The notes below the pieces were generated by a model. The model had not been told where the DNA came from, did not search any database, and saw only the letters and a program-made list of their open reading frames with translations. A stretch of DNA of 64,000 nucleotides from Streptacidiphilus fuscans (GTDB lineage Bacteria; Actinomycetota; Actinomycetes; Streptomycetales; Streptomycetaceae), in the NCBI RefSeq assembly GCF_015690355.1, contig NZ_JADPRT010000003.1, positions 586,474-650,473 of the forward strand. Reading direction: 5' to 3'. A program made the translations under genes and the position numbers. Positions 49,530 through 57,260 of the stretch are shown one piece after another. The first letter of the stretch is position 1. Every line of letters begins with the position of its first letter.

Positions 49530-50308
49530 GCGCCCCCTGAGCGCCCGAGGCCGGCTGAGCCCCCCACGGGTGTTCTGAGGCGCTCCAGAGCTCGCCACCC
49601 CTGGGCGGGGAGCCTGGGAGCGCGTAGTGTCGGGAAACACGCCCCTGAGGCCTTCTGGCGCCCCTCAGGCGGGCCCGAAAGCCCTTTCCTGCCCCGGTTT
49701 TCACGCAATCGACACGACAACCCACAGAACCTGCTGGATCCCTGACAACATCGGTCACAAGTGGCGGGCTTCCGCCACGACCGATCACGCCACCTGGTGG
49801 CCCGGGGAGCTGTCGGACATGCGTGGCACCATCTCCTCAGACGTCACAGGGGTGCTTATCCCGTCTCCACATGGGACCTTCGTCCCGGAACGGGTCAATC
49901 CCCCATCAACGTGACGCGACTCACCGTTGACGCGAAGGCCGCGCTGAGTGTCAAAATAGGACAACCAGCCTCACCGCAGACCACCTGTGCCCACGTAAGA
50001 GTGGTTCTGCGGAGCTTGAGGTCCTTCGCGGGGGAAGCGGGGGTCTGGGTGCTGTGACAGATGGTCGCTTTGTGGTGACTGTCCGTTATGGCATGGTCCA
50101 TCGTCATCCGTCGACCTTGGCCCCTGAGGGGTCAATTCCGCCGGTTTGGCTGATTGGACTGGACGGATGGTGTAGTTGTAGTGCCAAGGACAAGCCGTTC
50201 GTCCTATTACCGACTTGGTAAGCGGTGGCCATTTCGGGCATCGCATGCCAAGGTGCAGAATTTCTAGGAAAGAACCGTGTTGGTTCGGTTCTCCCGAGGA
50301 GGCCGCTC
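49530..50308. other. Long structured non-coding region upstream of bldC
   Basis: 779 bases with no supported gene (the open frame 49627-49914 has no ribosome site or recognisable sequence). It contains a CCTGAGG/CCTCAGG hairpin (49644-49669) and a 14-bp bulged hairpin at 49750-49785: ATCGGTC/GACCGAT, then GTGGCGG/CCGCCAC. A CCACC-T-GGTGG repeat lies at 49790-49800 and GAACC/GGTTC at 50272-50286. GC content falls after 49900. It must carry the bldC promoter and may encode a long leader or a small RNA. Confidence 0.5.
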
Positions 50309-50515
50309 ATGACCGCTCGTACCCCTGATGCCGAACCCCTGCTGACGCCGGCTGAGGTCGCCACCATGTTCCGCGTTGACCCGAAGACGGTCACTCGCTG
50401 GGCCAAGGCTGGCAAGCTCACGTCGATCCGTACGCTCGGGGGGCACCGCCGCTACCGCGAGGCGGAGGTGCGTGCCCTGCTCGCAGGCATTCCGCAGCAG
50501 CGCACTGAGGCCTGA
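50309..50515 (+). CDS. bldC: Developmental regulator BldC
   Basis: A 68-residue MerR-like winged-HTH protein that binds DNA as head-to-tail oligomers on direct repeats and holds back sporulation genes in Streptomyces. The sequence LLTPAEVATMFRVDPKTVTRWAKAGKLTSIRTLGGHRRYREAEVRALL is essentially the known protein. ATG 50309 has GAGGAGG at 50296-50302. A classic U-tract terminator follows. Confidence 0.97.
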   Translation: MTARTPDAEPLLTPAEVATMFRVDPKTVTRWAKAGKLTSIRTLGGHRRYREAEVRALLAGIPQQRTEA

Positions 50516-50541
50516 GGGCGGGTCGAGTAGACGCGCTTTAT

Positions 50542-50582
50542 GGCTGTACCGGACTCCGCCGGGTCCGGTACAGCCCTTTTTT
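50542..50582 (+). terminator. Rho-independent terminator of bldC
   Basis: GGCTGTACCGGA (50542-50553) pairs with TCCGGTACAGCC (50564-50575), followed by a six-T run. The remainder of 50583-50784 is an AT-rich patch without a gene; it includes TGTACATATAAAATGAG at about 50632 and a GTCACACCCGTCAC repeat. Confidence 0.9.
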
Positions 50583-50784
50583 ATGGGCTGAAACGTCGGA
50601 TGGCTGGAATTCGCTTTATCGCCTGTGCAATTGTACATATAAAATGAGTAGACCCTGTGAAGCATGGAACATGAGCAGGGATCAAGAAAACTTAAGTGAC
50701 GCCGGTCACACCCGTCACTGGGGCCGCTCGCGATGCGGTGTGCCGAGTGACGCGCGTAGAGCTTAGCGGAAAACGACGGAAAAC

Positions 50785-50820
50785 AGATCAGCCCGGATCC
50801 GAGTGGATCCGGGCTGATCT
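50785..50820 (-). terminator. Terminator of tRNA-Asp
   Basis: A 16-bp perfect stem (AGATCAGCCCGGATCC with GGATCCGGGCTGATCT) and loop GAGT, followed on the minus strand by T-rich sequence. Confidence 0.9.
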
Positions 50821-50826
50821 TCTGTG

Positions 50827-50900
50827 CGACTCCGACGGGACTTGAACCCGCGACCTCCACCTTGACAGGGTGGCGAGCTAACCAACTGCTCCACGGAGCC
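50827..50900 (-). tRNA. tRNA-Asp (GTC)
   Basis: 74 nt, acceptor GGCTCCG/CGGAGTC with one G-T wobble, anticodon loop CTGTCAA (GTC), canonical T-arm GGGTTCAAGTCCC, discriminator G as expected for Asp. An identical copy lies at 56979-57052. Confidence 0.96.
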
Positions 50901-51017
50901 TTGCGCGAGACAGACTGTACTAGATCCTGGTGGTCAGGGTCGAATCCGTGCTCGCCCCGCCTGCGCACGGCCGGGCGAGCGGGGTCCGGAGGGCGGTGTC
51001 GGGGGACGTGGCAGCGG

Positions 51018-51788
51018 TCAGGTCGCCGCGTGGAGCAGGACGCCCGCCGCGTAGGTGACCGCCATGGCGAGGGCGCCGCCCGCCATGTTGCGGACCACTG
51101 CGGGCCCGGCCGGGGCTCCGCCCATCCTGGCGCTGATCCAGCCGGCGACCGCCAGCGCGGCGATCACCGCCGCCACCGTGATCGGGATCCGTACCGACTC
51201 CGGCGGCAGCACGATGGCCAGCAGCGGCAGCAGGGCCCCGACGGTGAAGGCGAGGAAGCTCGCTCCGGCGGCGTGCCAGGGGTTGGTCAGCTCCTCCGGG
51301 TCGATGCCCAGCTCCGTCTCGGCGTGGGCCGCGAGGGCGTCGTGCGCGGTCAGCTGGACGGCGACCTCCTGGGCCAGCTCCGGGGTCAGGCCCTTGGCCA
51401 CGTAGAGGCCGGTCAGCTCCTCCAGCTCGGCCTCCGGGGTCCGTGCCAGTTCGAGGCGTTCCAGGTCGAGCATGGCCAGCTCGGTGTCCCGCTGGGTGCT
51501 CACCGAGACGTACTCGCCGGTCGCCATCGACAGCGAGCCGGCCAACAGCCCCGCGAGCCCCGCCGTCAGCAGCTCGTGGGACGTCGCGGCGGCTCCCGCG
51601 ACGCCGACGACCAGTCCGGCCGTGGAGACGACGCCGTCGTTGGCGCCCAGGACTCCGGCGCGCAGCCAGTTCAGCCGACTGCCCATGCCGTTGCCGTGGT
51701 GCGGCTCGTCCGGGTGCCGTGGCGTCGGGCGCGACGGGGGAGTTGGGGGCTGGTCGGGTTGGTCGTCCCTCGGACTGTCGTGGGTCAC
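51018..51788 (-). CDS. VIT family (CCC1-like) iron/manganese transporter
   Basis: 256 residues. A Pro/Asp-rich disordered N-terminus (1-35) leads into RLNWLRAGVLGANDGVVSTAGLVVGVAG, the signature first helix of VIT1/CCC1 proteins. GLLAGSLSMATGEYVSVSTQRDTE follows, then a cytoplasmic helical metal-binding-type region with several Glu, and three C-terminal helices. It probably exports or stores Fe2+ or Mn2+. GTG start at 51788, divergent from the M23 peptidase gene. Confidence 0.93.
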   Translation of the reverse strand: MTHDSPRDDQPDQPPTPPSRPTPRHPDEPHHGNGMGSRLNWLRAGVLGANDGVVSTAGLVVGVAGAAATSHELLTAGLAGLLAGSLSMATGEYVSVSTQRDTELAMLDLERLELARTPEAELEELTGLYVAKGLTPELAQEVAVQLTAHDALAAHAETELGIDPEELTNPWHAAGASFLAFTVGALLPLLAIVLPPESVRIPITVAAVIAALAVAGWISARMGGAPAGPAVVRNMAGGALAMAVTYAAGVLLHAAT

Positions 51789-51905
51789 ATCCCGCAGTCT
51801 GGCGTCCGGTGCGGGCGCGCAGGCGGAAACCCGCCGAATTCGCGCCCGCTGCCAACCGGGTGACTCAGCCTGGCGTGCTTCGGCGCACCCCGGTACACGT
51901 GTGGC

Positions 51906-52691
51906 GTGGCACTTCTCGTGAGACCCTCCCGCGCGGCCTGGGGGACGGTGCTGACCGTCGGTTTCGGCACGCTGCTGCCCGCCGCGCTCGCACCTTTCGG
52001 CCCGCACCCGGTGGCGGCCCTGGCCGGGCCGTCGGTGAAGCCGCGGACCGGCTCCTCTTCCTGGTCCTCCTTTTCCTCCTTGCCCTCCTCGGACGGGCTG
52101 TGGGCGCATCCGCACGTCCGCGTGGCGGCGCGGTCCTGGGCGCGGTCCTCGTCGCGGTTCGGCCTTGGCGCGGCTGAGTTCGCACCGATGCGGCGCCCGG
52201 AATGGACTGTGCCGCTCTCCATGTCGCTCTCCATGCCGGTCTCGGTGCCGCTCGCCGGGGCGACCGTCGCGCCCGCGCCCGTGACCGGGTGGTTCAGCCC
52301 CGCGCCCGGGGCCGCGATCAGCCAGCCCTTCGGAGTCCCCGACCCGGAGTACGCGGCCGGGTACCACACGGGCGTGGACTTCGCGGTGTTCACCGGCACC
52401 CCGCTCTTCGCCGTCGCGGACGCCACCGTGGTGACCGCCGGATGGGGCGGCGCCTACGGCAACTGGATCGTGCTGCGACTGCCCGACGGCTTCTACGCCC
52501 TCTACGCCCACATGTCCCGGCTGGACGTGCGGACCGGCGACCACGTCGCGGGTGGGCAGCAGATCGGCCTCTCCGGGGAGAGCGGCAACGCGCGTGGGCC
52601 GCACCTGCACTTCGAGATCCGTCCGCGCAACGTCTACGGCGCGGTGATCGACCCGCTCCCGTACCTCCGGGCCCACGGCTGCCACGTCTGA
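51906..52691 (+). CDS. M23 (LytM-type) peptidoglycan endopeptidase
   Basis: A 261-residue exported protein. A signal-peptide-like N-terminus (RAAWGTVLTVGFGTLLPAALA) and a low-complexity Ser/Arg region (45-115) precede an M23 domain with all zinc residues: H154 and D158 in YHTGVDF, then YAHM, and H233-L-H235 in GPHLHFEIR. It is expected to cut or remodel peptide cross-bridges of the wall. GTG start. There is no LysM or other wall-binding domain. Confidence 0.93.
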   Translation: MALLVRPSRAAWGTVLTVGFGTLLPAALAPFGPHPVAALAGPSVKPRTGSSSWSSFSSLPSSDGLWAHPHVRVAARSWARSSSRFGLGAAEFAPMRRPEWTVPLSMSLSMPVSVPLAGATVAPAPVTGWFSPAPGAAISQPFGVPDPEYAAGYHTGVDFAVFTGTPLFAVADATVVTAGWGGAYGNWIVLRLPDGFYALYAHMSRLDVRTGDHVAGGQQIGLSGESGNARGPHLHFEIRPRNVYGAVIDPLPYLRAHGCHV

Positions 52692-52838
52692 GGCGCGGTC
52701 GTTCGTGGTCGCCCGGATCCCGCCGGCCGATATCGGGAACCTCCCGGCAAACTCCCAGCGTCCGTGCAGATAAGCTGATCAGCTGGGCGTGAACACGGCA
52801 GGTGCACGCCGCGCCGTACGTTCTCGCAGGGGTCGATC

Positions 52839-53939
52839 ATGAGCCTGACCGGCACTCCGTTCTTCGTCGCCACCATCGCAGTGATGGTGGTGGCGATGGT
52901 GCTGTTGGCCTTCGTCTGGAACCGCATACCCGGGCCGCGCCCGGTCCGGTACGCCGGGCGGCTGGGCGCCACGATGTTCAGCCAGATCGCGGCCGTGGTG
53001 GTCGTGCTGGTCTATGTGAACAACTCGATGGGCCCGTTCTACGACAGTTGGCAGGACCTCTTCGGCGACGACGGCGACCAGGCGGCCACCGCGACCAACG
53101 TCTCCGGGGGACAGTCCGGTCAGGGCGGTTCGACGTCCGCGGACGCCGCGTTGAAGCTGCGGTTCACGGACTACCTGCCGGGCGTGCAGACGACGAACGC
53201 CCACGGTCCGGCCTCCGGCATCACCGGCAGCCTCTACGTCTGGCTGCCGCCGCAGTACAACGATCCCGCGTACGCCCACACCGACTTCCCCGTCGTCGAG
53301 CTGCTGCCGGGGACGCCCGGGACGCCGCAGGCGTGGTTCGGGTCGATGAAGGTCCAGGACGCCGTCGCGCCGCTGATGGCGGAGGGCAAGGTCAAGCCGA
53401 TGATCCTGGTCGCGGCCAAGCTCAACGTCCTTCCCGGCGGTGTGGATCCCGGTTGCGCCGACATCCCGGGCGGGCCGCGGACGGCGACCTGGCTGGACCA
53501 CGACGTGCCGCAGCTGATCGCGGCCAACTTCCGTACCGAGCGCGGCCCGCAGCACTGGGCGCTGATGGGCTACTCGGCGGGCGCCTACTGCTCCGTCAAC
53601 CTGACGGTCCAGCACCCCGGCACCTTCCACTCGGCGGTCAGCCTCTCCGGCTACAACGCGCCCGAGGCGCCGCTGGTCCTCAAGGACCCGGCCCTGACCC
53701 GGGCCAACAACCCGTACTCGGTGCTGCTGCACGCCAAGCAGCAGCCGGACATCGCGCTGCTGATGGCGGGCAGCACGCAGGACCCTGGCACGGTCCCGGC
53801 GGCCAAGGCGATTCTCTCGGTCCTGCACACGACCGGTCCGAACCAGCTCCTGACGGTCACCCACGGCGGTCACACCACTGACGTGTGGCGGGCGATGCTG
53901 CCGGACGCGCTGGTGTGGCTGTCGGCGCGGGTGAGTTGA
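52839..53939 (+). CDS. Membrane-anchored esterase (esterase D/mycolyltransferase-like)
   Basis: 366 residues. Two N-terminal transmembrane helices (about 8-26 and 45-63) and a Gly/Ser linker lead to an extracellular alpha/beta-hydrolase domain. The nucleophile is S246 in MGYSAGAYCS, and the catalytic His is probably H342 or H345 in VTHGGHTTDVW. It belongs to the esterase D/antigen-85-like superfamily. The substrate, perhaps a lipid or cell-wall ester, is unknown. Followed by a terminator with a T-run. Confidence 0.88.
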   Translation: MSLTGTPFFVATIAVMVVAMVLLAFVWNRIPGPRPVRYAGRLGATMFSQIAAVVVVLVYVNNSMGPFYDSWQDLFGDDGDQAATATNVSGGQSGQGGSTSADAALKLRFTDYLPGVQTTNAHGPASGITGSLYVWLPPQYNDPAYAHTDFPVVELLPGTPGTPQAWFGSMKVQDAVAPLMAEGKVKPMILVAAKLNVLPGGVDPGCADIPGGPRTATWLDHDVPQLIAANFRTERGPQHWALMGYSAGAYCSVNLTVQHPGTFHSAVSLSGYNAPEAPLVLKDPALTRANNPYSVLLHAKQQPDIALLMAGSTQDPGTVPAAKAILSVLHTTGPNQLLTVTHGGHTTDVWRAMLPDALVWLSARVS

Positions 53940-54008
53940 ACGCCGGCGGCTGAGCCGGGCTGGGCTGGCTGAGCTGAGCTGAGCTGAGTTTCGCTGCGCT
54001 GGGCTGAA

Positions 54009-54044
54009 GCGGGCGGGGGCACGACGGTGCCCCCGCCCGCTTTT
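54009..54044 (+). terminator. Terminator of the esterase gene
   Basis: A 14-bp perfect stem (GCGGGCGGGGGCAC with GTGCCCCCGCCCGC), loop GACG, then TTTT. It also insulates the HTH/Clp-N operon that follows. Confidence 0.9.
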
Positions 54045-54056
54045 GCGTGTGCGCGT

Positions 54057-54108
54057 TGTCAGGATTCCTTGACATCGGGCATGTCTGTCAGGCTACCCTG
54101 ACAGACAT
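54057..54108 (+). promoter_or_regulatory. Promoter and double operator of the HTH/Clp-N operon
   Basis: ATGTCTGTCAGG (54081-54092) and CCTGACAGACAT (54097-54108) form a perfect 12-bp inverted repeat around CTAC, running into the ATG at 54107. A second, weaker site TGTCAGGA..CCTTGACA lies at 54057-54074. TTGACA (54069-54074), a 19-base spacer and TACCCT (54094-54099) predict a start at about the ATG, so the mRNA would be leaderless and the operator would cover the -10 and +1. Repression by the HTH product or its partner is inferred. Confidence 0.75.
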
Positions 54109-54358
54109 GGAAGCTTCGGAGGAAAGCGGTCCGGCCGCCGACCTGCTCGGCCAGGTCACCGGCAGGGATCCGGCCCAGGGGTTGGCCGCGGTCGTCGCGC
54201 TGCGGCGGCTGCTGGAGGAACTGGAGCGCCTGCACGTCGACAACGCCCGCGACAGCGGCTGGACGTGGCAGGCCATCGCAACGGCGCTGCAGGTGAGTCG
54301 GCAGTCCGTGCACGAGAAGCACGCAGGCAGGCGCAAGGCGACGGGCAAGGAGAGCTGA
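54107..54358 (+). CDS. Small HTH protein, partner of the Clp-N protein
   Basis: 83 residues: a helical N-terminus (LLGQVTGRDPAQGLAAVVALRRLLEELERLHVDNAR), then a helix-turn-helix SGWTWQAIATALQVSRQSVHEKHAG and a basic tail. By eye the same pattern (RSGASWSDIGKSMGVTKQAAQKRF) forms the N-terminal part of M. tuberculosis ClpC2, where it is fused to the Clp-N domain. Here the two parts are separate genes with one base between them. It probably binds the palindrome at its own start codon. Confidence 0.85.
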   Translation: MEASEESGPAADLLGQVTGRDPAQGLAAVVALRRLLEELERLHVDNARDSGWTWQAIATALQVSRQSVHEKHAGRRKATGKES

Positions 54359-54359
54359 C

Positions 54360-54935
54360 GTGTTCGAGTACTTCACCGACCGTGCGAAGCGGGCGATCGT
54401 CGTGTCCCAGGACGAGGCGATCGCGTGCGGCCACGACTTCATCGGCACCGGGCACATGCTGCTCGGGCTGATCGCCGTCCAGGACGCCGACGCCGGTGCG
54501 GTCCTGGCCGACCAGGGCGCCCGACTGGACCCCGCCCGGGAGGCGATGGTCCGGCTGCTGGCCGAGGCGGGCGTCCCCACCAACGGCCGCCAGGACGCGC
54601 GCGACGCGCTGGCGTCGATCGGCATCGACGTCGCGGAGATCCAGCGCCGCGCCGACGACAACTTCGGCGCGGGTGCTTTCCAGTTCCCGCGCCCCGCGTA
54701 CACCCCGCACGCCAAGAAGTCCCTGGAGCAGACGCTGCGCGAGGCCAAGGCCCTGGGCCACGAGCAGTTCGGCACCGAGCACATGCTGCTCGGCCTGCTC
54801 GCCGTCGGCGCGAGCGACTCGGAGGTGGACGCGCTCGACGTGCTCACCGCGCTCGACGTCGACGTCGACAGGCTGCGGCCGGCGCTGCTGGCACGGATTG
54901 GGGCGGACGGCGGCGCGGACGCCGGGGAGGCGTAG
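54360..54935 (+). CDS. Stand-alone Clp-N (ClpC N-domain-like) protein
   Basis: 191 residues containing two Clp-N repeats: residues 1-70 (FTDRAKRAIVVSQDEAIACGHDFIGTGHMLLGLIAV) and about 105-180 (YTPHAKKSLEQTLREAKALGHEQFGTEHMLLGLLAV). There is no AAA+ ATPase module. Such proteins mimic the ClpC1 N-domain and, in mycobacteria, ClpC2 sequesters ClpC1-targeting antibiotics such as cyclomarin and controls its own expression. An equivalent role here is inferred. GTG start one base after the HTH stop codon, so translation is coupled. Confidence 0.9.
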   Translation: MFEYFTDRAKRAIVVSQDEAIACGHDFIGTGHMLLGLIAVQDADAGAVLADQGARLDPAREAMVRLLAEAGVPTNGRQDARDALASIGIDVAEIQRRADDNFGAGAFQFPRPAYTPHAKKSLEQTLREAKALGHEQFGTEHMLLGLLAVGASDSEVDALDVLTALDVDVDRLRPALLARIGADGGADAGEA

Positions 54936-54963
54936 TCGGCGGCAGTACGTGGCGTACTTCCGT

Positions 54964-55200
54964 CTAGTCGGTGGCTGCGTCGTCAGGCAAGTGGAAGTAG
55001 ACCGTGCCGGACTGCCAGGGGCCGTGCTCGGTCATCTCCGACTCGATGACGACGTTCTGGATCTCCACCGGGCCCAGTGCCTCGATGGAGTCGGCCAGCC
55101 TCCTCAGCAGGGCTGGGACGTTGTCGCACCCCGGGCCGAAGGGGTTGGCCTGCGAGAAGTGGCGAACGGTCCAGTGCCGTGGGGAGTTGGCGTTGGTCAT
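54964..55200 (-). CDS. Small conserved hypothetical protein
   Basis: 78 residues, soluble, one alpha/beta unit (HWTVRHFSQANPFGPG, then VPALLRRLADSIEALGPVEIQNVVIESEMTEHGPWQSGTVYFHL). Similar short proteins occur in other streptomycetes but I know of no function. ATG 55200; the open frame continues upstream to 55626 without support. Convergent with the Clp-N gene, 28 bases apart. Confidence 0.75.
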   Translation of the reverse strand: MTNANSPRHWTVRHFSQANPFGPGCDNVPALLRRLADSIEALGPVEIQNVVIESEMTEHGPWQSGTVYFHLPDDAATD

Positions 55201-55420
55201 GGCGCGAACGTATCGAATCCTCCCCGTGGGTCGACCCCTTGGATGGCGGCCTGAGGTGCTGCCGGGGTGGGTTCGAGTACCTGGCTTCCGGCCTGGGGTG
55301 TACCTGGCACCACCCCCAACTGGGCTGTAGGGGCTACCGACTTGGCGCGGCGAACCGAGCAGGCTGATCACTGTGCCCGACAGGCGTCGGGCCGGTGGTC
55401 GCACAGCCCGAGGGGGAGCC

Positions 55421-55825
55421 ATGAGCACGGTGACAGCGCAGTCGCAGTCGCAGTTCGGTGCGGGCGCGGCGGCGCGAAGCGCGGGCAGGCGGCGGGGGTT
55501 GTCCGTGCCGGCGGTGCTGGTGGGGATGAGCATCGCGCTGATTCCGTGGGTGGTGCTGCTGGGCACGCTGGGGGAGTGGTCCTGGGTCGGGCTGGACGTG
55601 ATGGAGCTCGCGGGCCTCGCCGCCACGGGCGCGCTCCTCCGCCGCGGCGACCGCCGCTACGCGCTGACGGCGAGCGCGACGTTCGTCCTCCTGGTGACGG
55701 ACGCCTGGTTCGACATCACCACCTCCCATGGCCCGTCCCTCGCCCTGGCGTGGGTGCTGGCGCTGGCGATCGAGCTGCCGATCGCGGCGTTTTGCGCCCG
55801 GTTGGCGCTGCGGGCCGACATGTGA
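55421..55825 (+). CDS. Small membrane protein of unknown function
   Basis: 134 residues with four predicted transmembrane helices (about 29-50, 57-72, 80-97, 105-127) and a Ser/Gln/Gly-rich cytoplasmic N-terminus. GYxF-like motifs are absent; DVMELAGLAATG and DAWFDITTS lie at helix ends. AGGGGGAG directly upstream supports ATG 55421. Possibly related to small actinobacterial integral membrane proteins; no function is assigned. Confidence 0.8.
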   Translation: MSTVTAQSQSQFGAGAAARSAGRRRGLSVPAVLVGMSIALIPWVVLLGTLGEWSWVGLDVMELAGLAATGALLRRGDRRYALTASATFVLLVTDAWFDITTSHGPSLALAWVLALAIELPIAAFCARLALRADM

Positions 55826-55874
55826 ACTCGGTCTGCGCAGCCTCATGTTCGGGGTATCCGGCGCTTCTCCAGGT

Positions 55875-56300
55875 CTACGGGCCTTCGGTCCAGAACCGTT
55901 GGAGGCGCTCAATAGCTTCGGATTTGGTTAGCTTCGCGATCTCGTCCTCGGTGAGCCCGACACGGTTGATCAGCAGGAAGACCAGGTCTGCGGGGAGCGC
56001 CTGGCGCGGGGGTTCGGGTGCGCCTCGGCCAGGCAGGATGCCGTCCAGGACGCAGGGCCAGAACACGTCTTCCGTCACATCCAGTTGGTCGCGGAGGATG
56101 TGTGCCCACATGCCGGGCCCGTACGTTGTGCGGTCCACGGGGTGAGAGACCCGGGTGCGCAGGATGCGCCCGTCGGCGAGTCCGAGTTCATATGTCACGT
56201 GGTGGGTGCCGGTGCGGCCACGGGCATCGCGTACGCGCTCCCAGCGCTCGACTTTGCAGAACTGCTCATGCCGTTCGCGTGTCGGCTGAGGCCAGATCAC
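55875..56300 (-). CDS. Putative toxin of a toxin-antitoxin-like pair
   Basis: A 141-residue soluble protein (WERVRDARGRTGTHHVTYELGLADGRILRTRVSHPVDRTTYGPGMWAHILRDQLDVTEDVFWPCV). Streptomycete relatives are annotated as 'cytotoxic translational repressor of toxin-antitoxin stability system', from memory. Its start overlaps the stop of the antitoxin gene by four bases (ATGA, 56297-56300). The region is less GC-rich than its neighbours, suggesting acquisition. Toxicity is not demonstrated by sequence alone. Confidence 0.75.
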   Translation of the reverse strand: MIWPQPTRERHEQFCKVERWERVRDARGRTGTHHVTYELGLADGRILRTRVSHPVDRTTYGPGMWAHILRDQLDVTEDVFWPCVLDGILPGRGAPEPPRQALPADLVFLLINRVGLTEDEIAKLTKSEAIERLQRFWTEGP

Positions 56301-56713
56301 TTGGCGCTCCCGAGCAGCCAGTCGCGTAGCTGCGTGTCGTCGCTCAGCCCGATCAGTTGGACGACTCCCCAGTTGTCGCGGTGGTTTGGCGCGTTGAGGA
56401 GTCGGTCCTGCCAGTCATCCGCGTACTCGCGCAGGGCGACAACCATCTCGTCGACAGCCTCGTCGAAGGTACTGCCGTCTGCTGCGACCGGCAGGCCGGG
56501 GAAGAACATCGACCAGCCTCCGTCCTCGGCCACGACCTCGGCGGTCGAGGGGCACAGCAGGGTGAGGGCGTGGCGCAGGCGTCCCGCGTCGACGACCGCC
56601 GCGTACTCGGTGTCCCTGCGGACGGTCGCGACCCGGCCTTGCCCTGCTGCGTCCAGCAGGTCCTTCAGGTGTGCTCGGGCTTCGGTGTAGCTCTCGTAGT
56701 GGACTGCTGTCAT
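56297..56713 (-). CDS. Putative antitoxin (Phd-like N-terminus, HicB-like middle)
   Basis: 138 residues. The first ~50 residues (MTAVHYESYTEARAHLKDLLDAAGQGRVATVRRDTEYAAVVDA) follow the Phd/YefM prevent-host-death pattern. WSMFFPGLPVAADGSTFDEAVDEMVVALREYADDW (about 72-106) recalls the HicB antitoxin fold. It is first in the operon, as is usual for antitoxins. GAGGAGG lies 7 bases before the ATG, and a nested palindrome lies 44 bases upstream. Confidence 0.8.
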   Translation of the reverse strand: MTAVHYESYTEARAHLKDLLDAAGQGRVATVRRDTEYAAVVDAGRLRHALTLLCPSTAEVVAEDGGWSMFFPGLPVAADGSTFDEAVDEMVVALREYADDWQDRLLNAPNHRDNWGVVQLIGLSDDTQLRDWLLGSAK

Positions 56714-56756
56714 GGCAAGCCTCCTCGTCCGAGAACCAGAGTCGCTCCAGCCAGGA

Positions 56757-56780
56757 AGTACGTCAAGTACTTAGCGTACT
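56757..56780 (-). promoter_or_regulatory. Nested palindromic operator of the toxin-antitoxin-like operon
   Basis: AGTACG (56757-56762) and CGTACT (56775-56780) are inverted around AAGTACTT (56765-56772). All three share one centre, giving a 24-bp palindrome with two mismatched positions per arm. The AGTAC elements repeat every 9-10 bases, as expected for cooperative antitoxin binding. Confidence 0.65.
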
Positions 56781-56825
56781 CAGCCAGGCCGAGCCGTTGT
56801 CGTAGCGGTTGCCCGGGGATACGAA

Positions 56826-56860
56826 AAATGCCCCTGCTCGATGATCGAGCGGGGGCATTT
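56826..56860 (-). terminator. Terminator of the tRNA-Glu-Asp-Phe operon
   Basis: A near-perfect 17-bp inverted repeat AAATGCCCCTGCTCGAT/ATCGAGCGGGGGCATTT with one G-T pair, ending in a T-rich run on the minus strand. Confidence 0.85.
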
Positions 56861-56877
56861 CTGCTGGTCAAACAAGG

Positions 56878-56951
56878 TGGCCAGGGCCGGGGTCGAACCG
56901 GCGACCTTCCGCTTTTCAGGCGGACGCTCGTACCAACTGAGCTACCTGGCC
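56878..56951 (-). tRNA. tRNA-Phe (GAA)
   Basis: 74 nt, acceptor GGCCAGG/CCTGGCC, anticodon loop CTGAAAA (GAA), T-arm CGGTTCGACCCCG, discriminator A. Last gene of the tRNA operon. Confidence 0.96.
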
Positions 56952-56978
56952 AGGTTCTCTCTTGCGAGAGAGCCTGCG

Positions 56979-57052
56979 CGACTCCGACGGGACTTGAACC
57001 CGCGACCTCCACCTTGACAGGGTGGCGAGCTAACCAACTGCTCCACGGAGCC
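56979..57052 (-). tRNA. tRNA-Asp (GTC), second copy
   Basis: Identical to the gene at 50827-50900. Middle gene of the Glu-Asp-Phe operon. Confidence 0.96.
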
Positions 57053-57084
57053 ATGTGCACAACGTACATGCACGGGCAATGCCG

Positions 57085-57157
57085 TGCCCCCAACGGGATT
57101 CGAACCCGTGCTACCGCCTTGAAAGGGCGGCGTCCTGGGCCACTAGACGATGAGGGC
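57085..57157 (-). tRNA. tRNA-Glu (TTC)
   Basis: 73 nt, acceptor GCCCTCA/TGGGGGC with G-T pairing, anticodon loop CTTTCAA (TTC), T-arm CGGGTTCGAATCCCG. First gene of the operon; its promoter must lie in 57158-57260. Confidence 0.96.
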
Positions 57158-57260
57158 GTTTGGACCCTCCCGGCTTCCTTGCGGCCGTCGGGGACGTTCA
57201 GAAGCATATGGGATCCGAGCGGGAACGCCAAAATCGATTACGAGGTCAGGGGCTTAGGGC

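Noticed and set aside
49627..49914. A 95-codon frame in the region upstream of bldC
   Set aside because: No ribosome site, and the frame crosses a strong hairpin (49750-49785). The region is better read as non-coding.
56878..57157. tRNA cluster as an attachment site of an integrated element carrying the toxin-antitoxin pair
   Set aside because: No integrase and no duplicated tRNA 3' end were found on the other side of the pair. Proximity alone is not enough.
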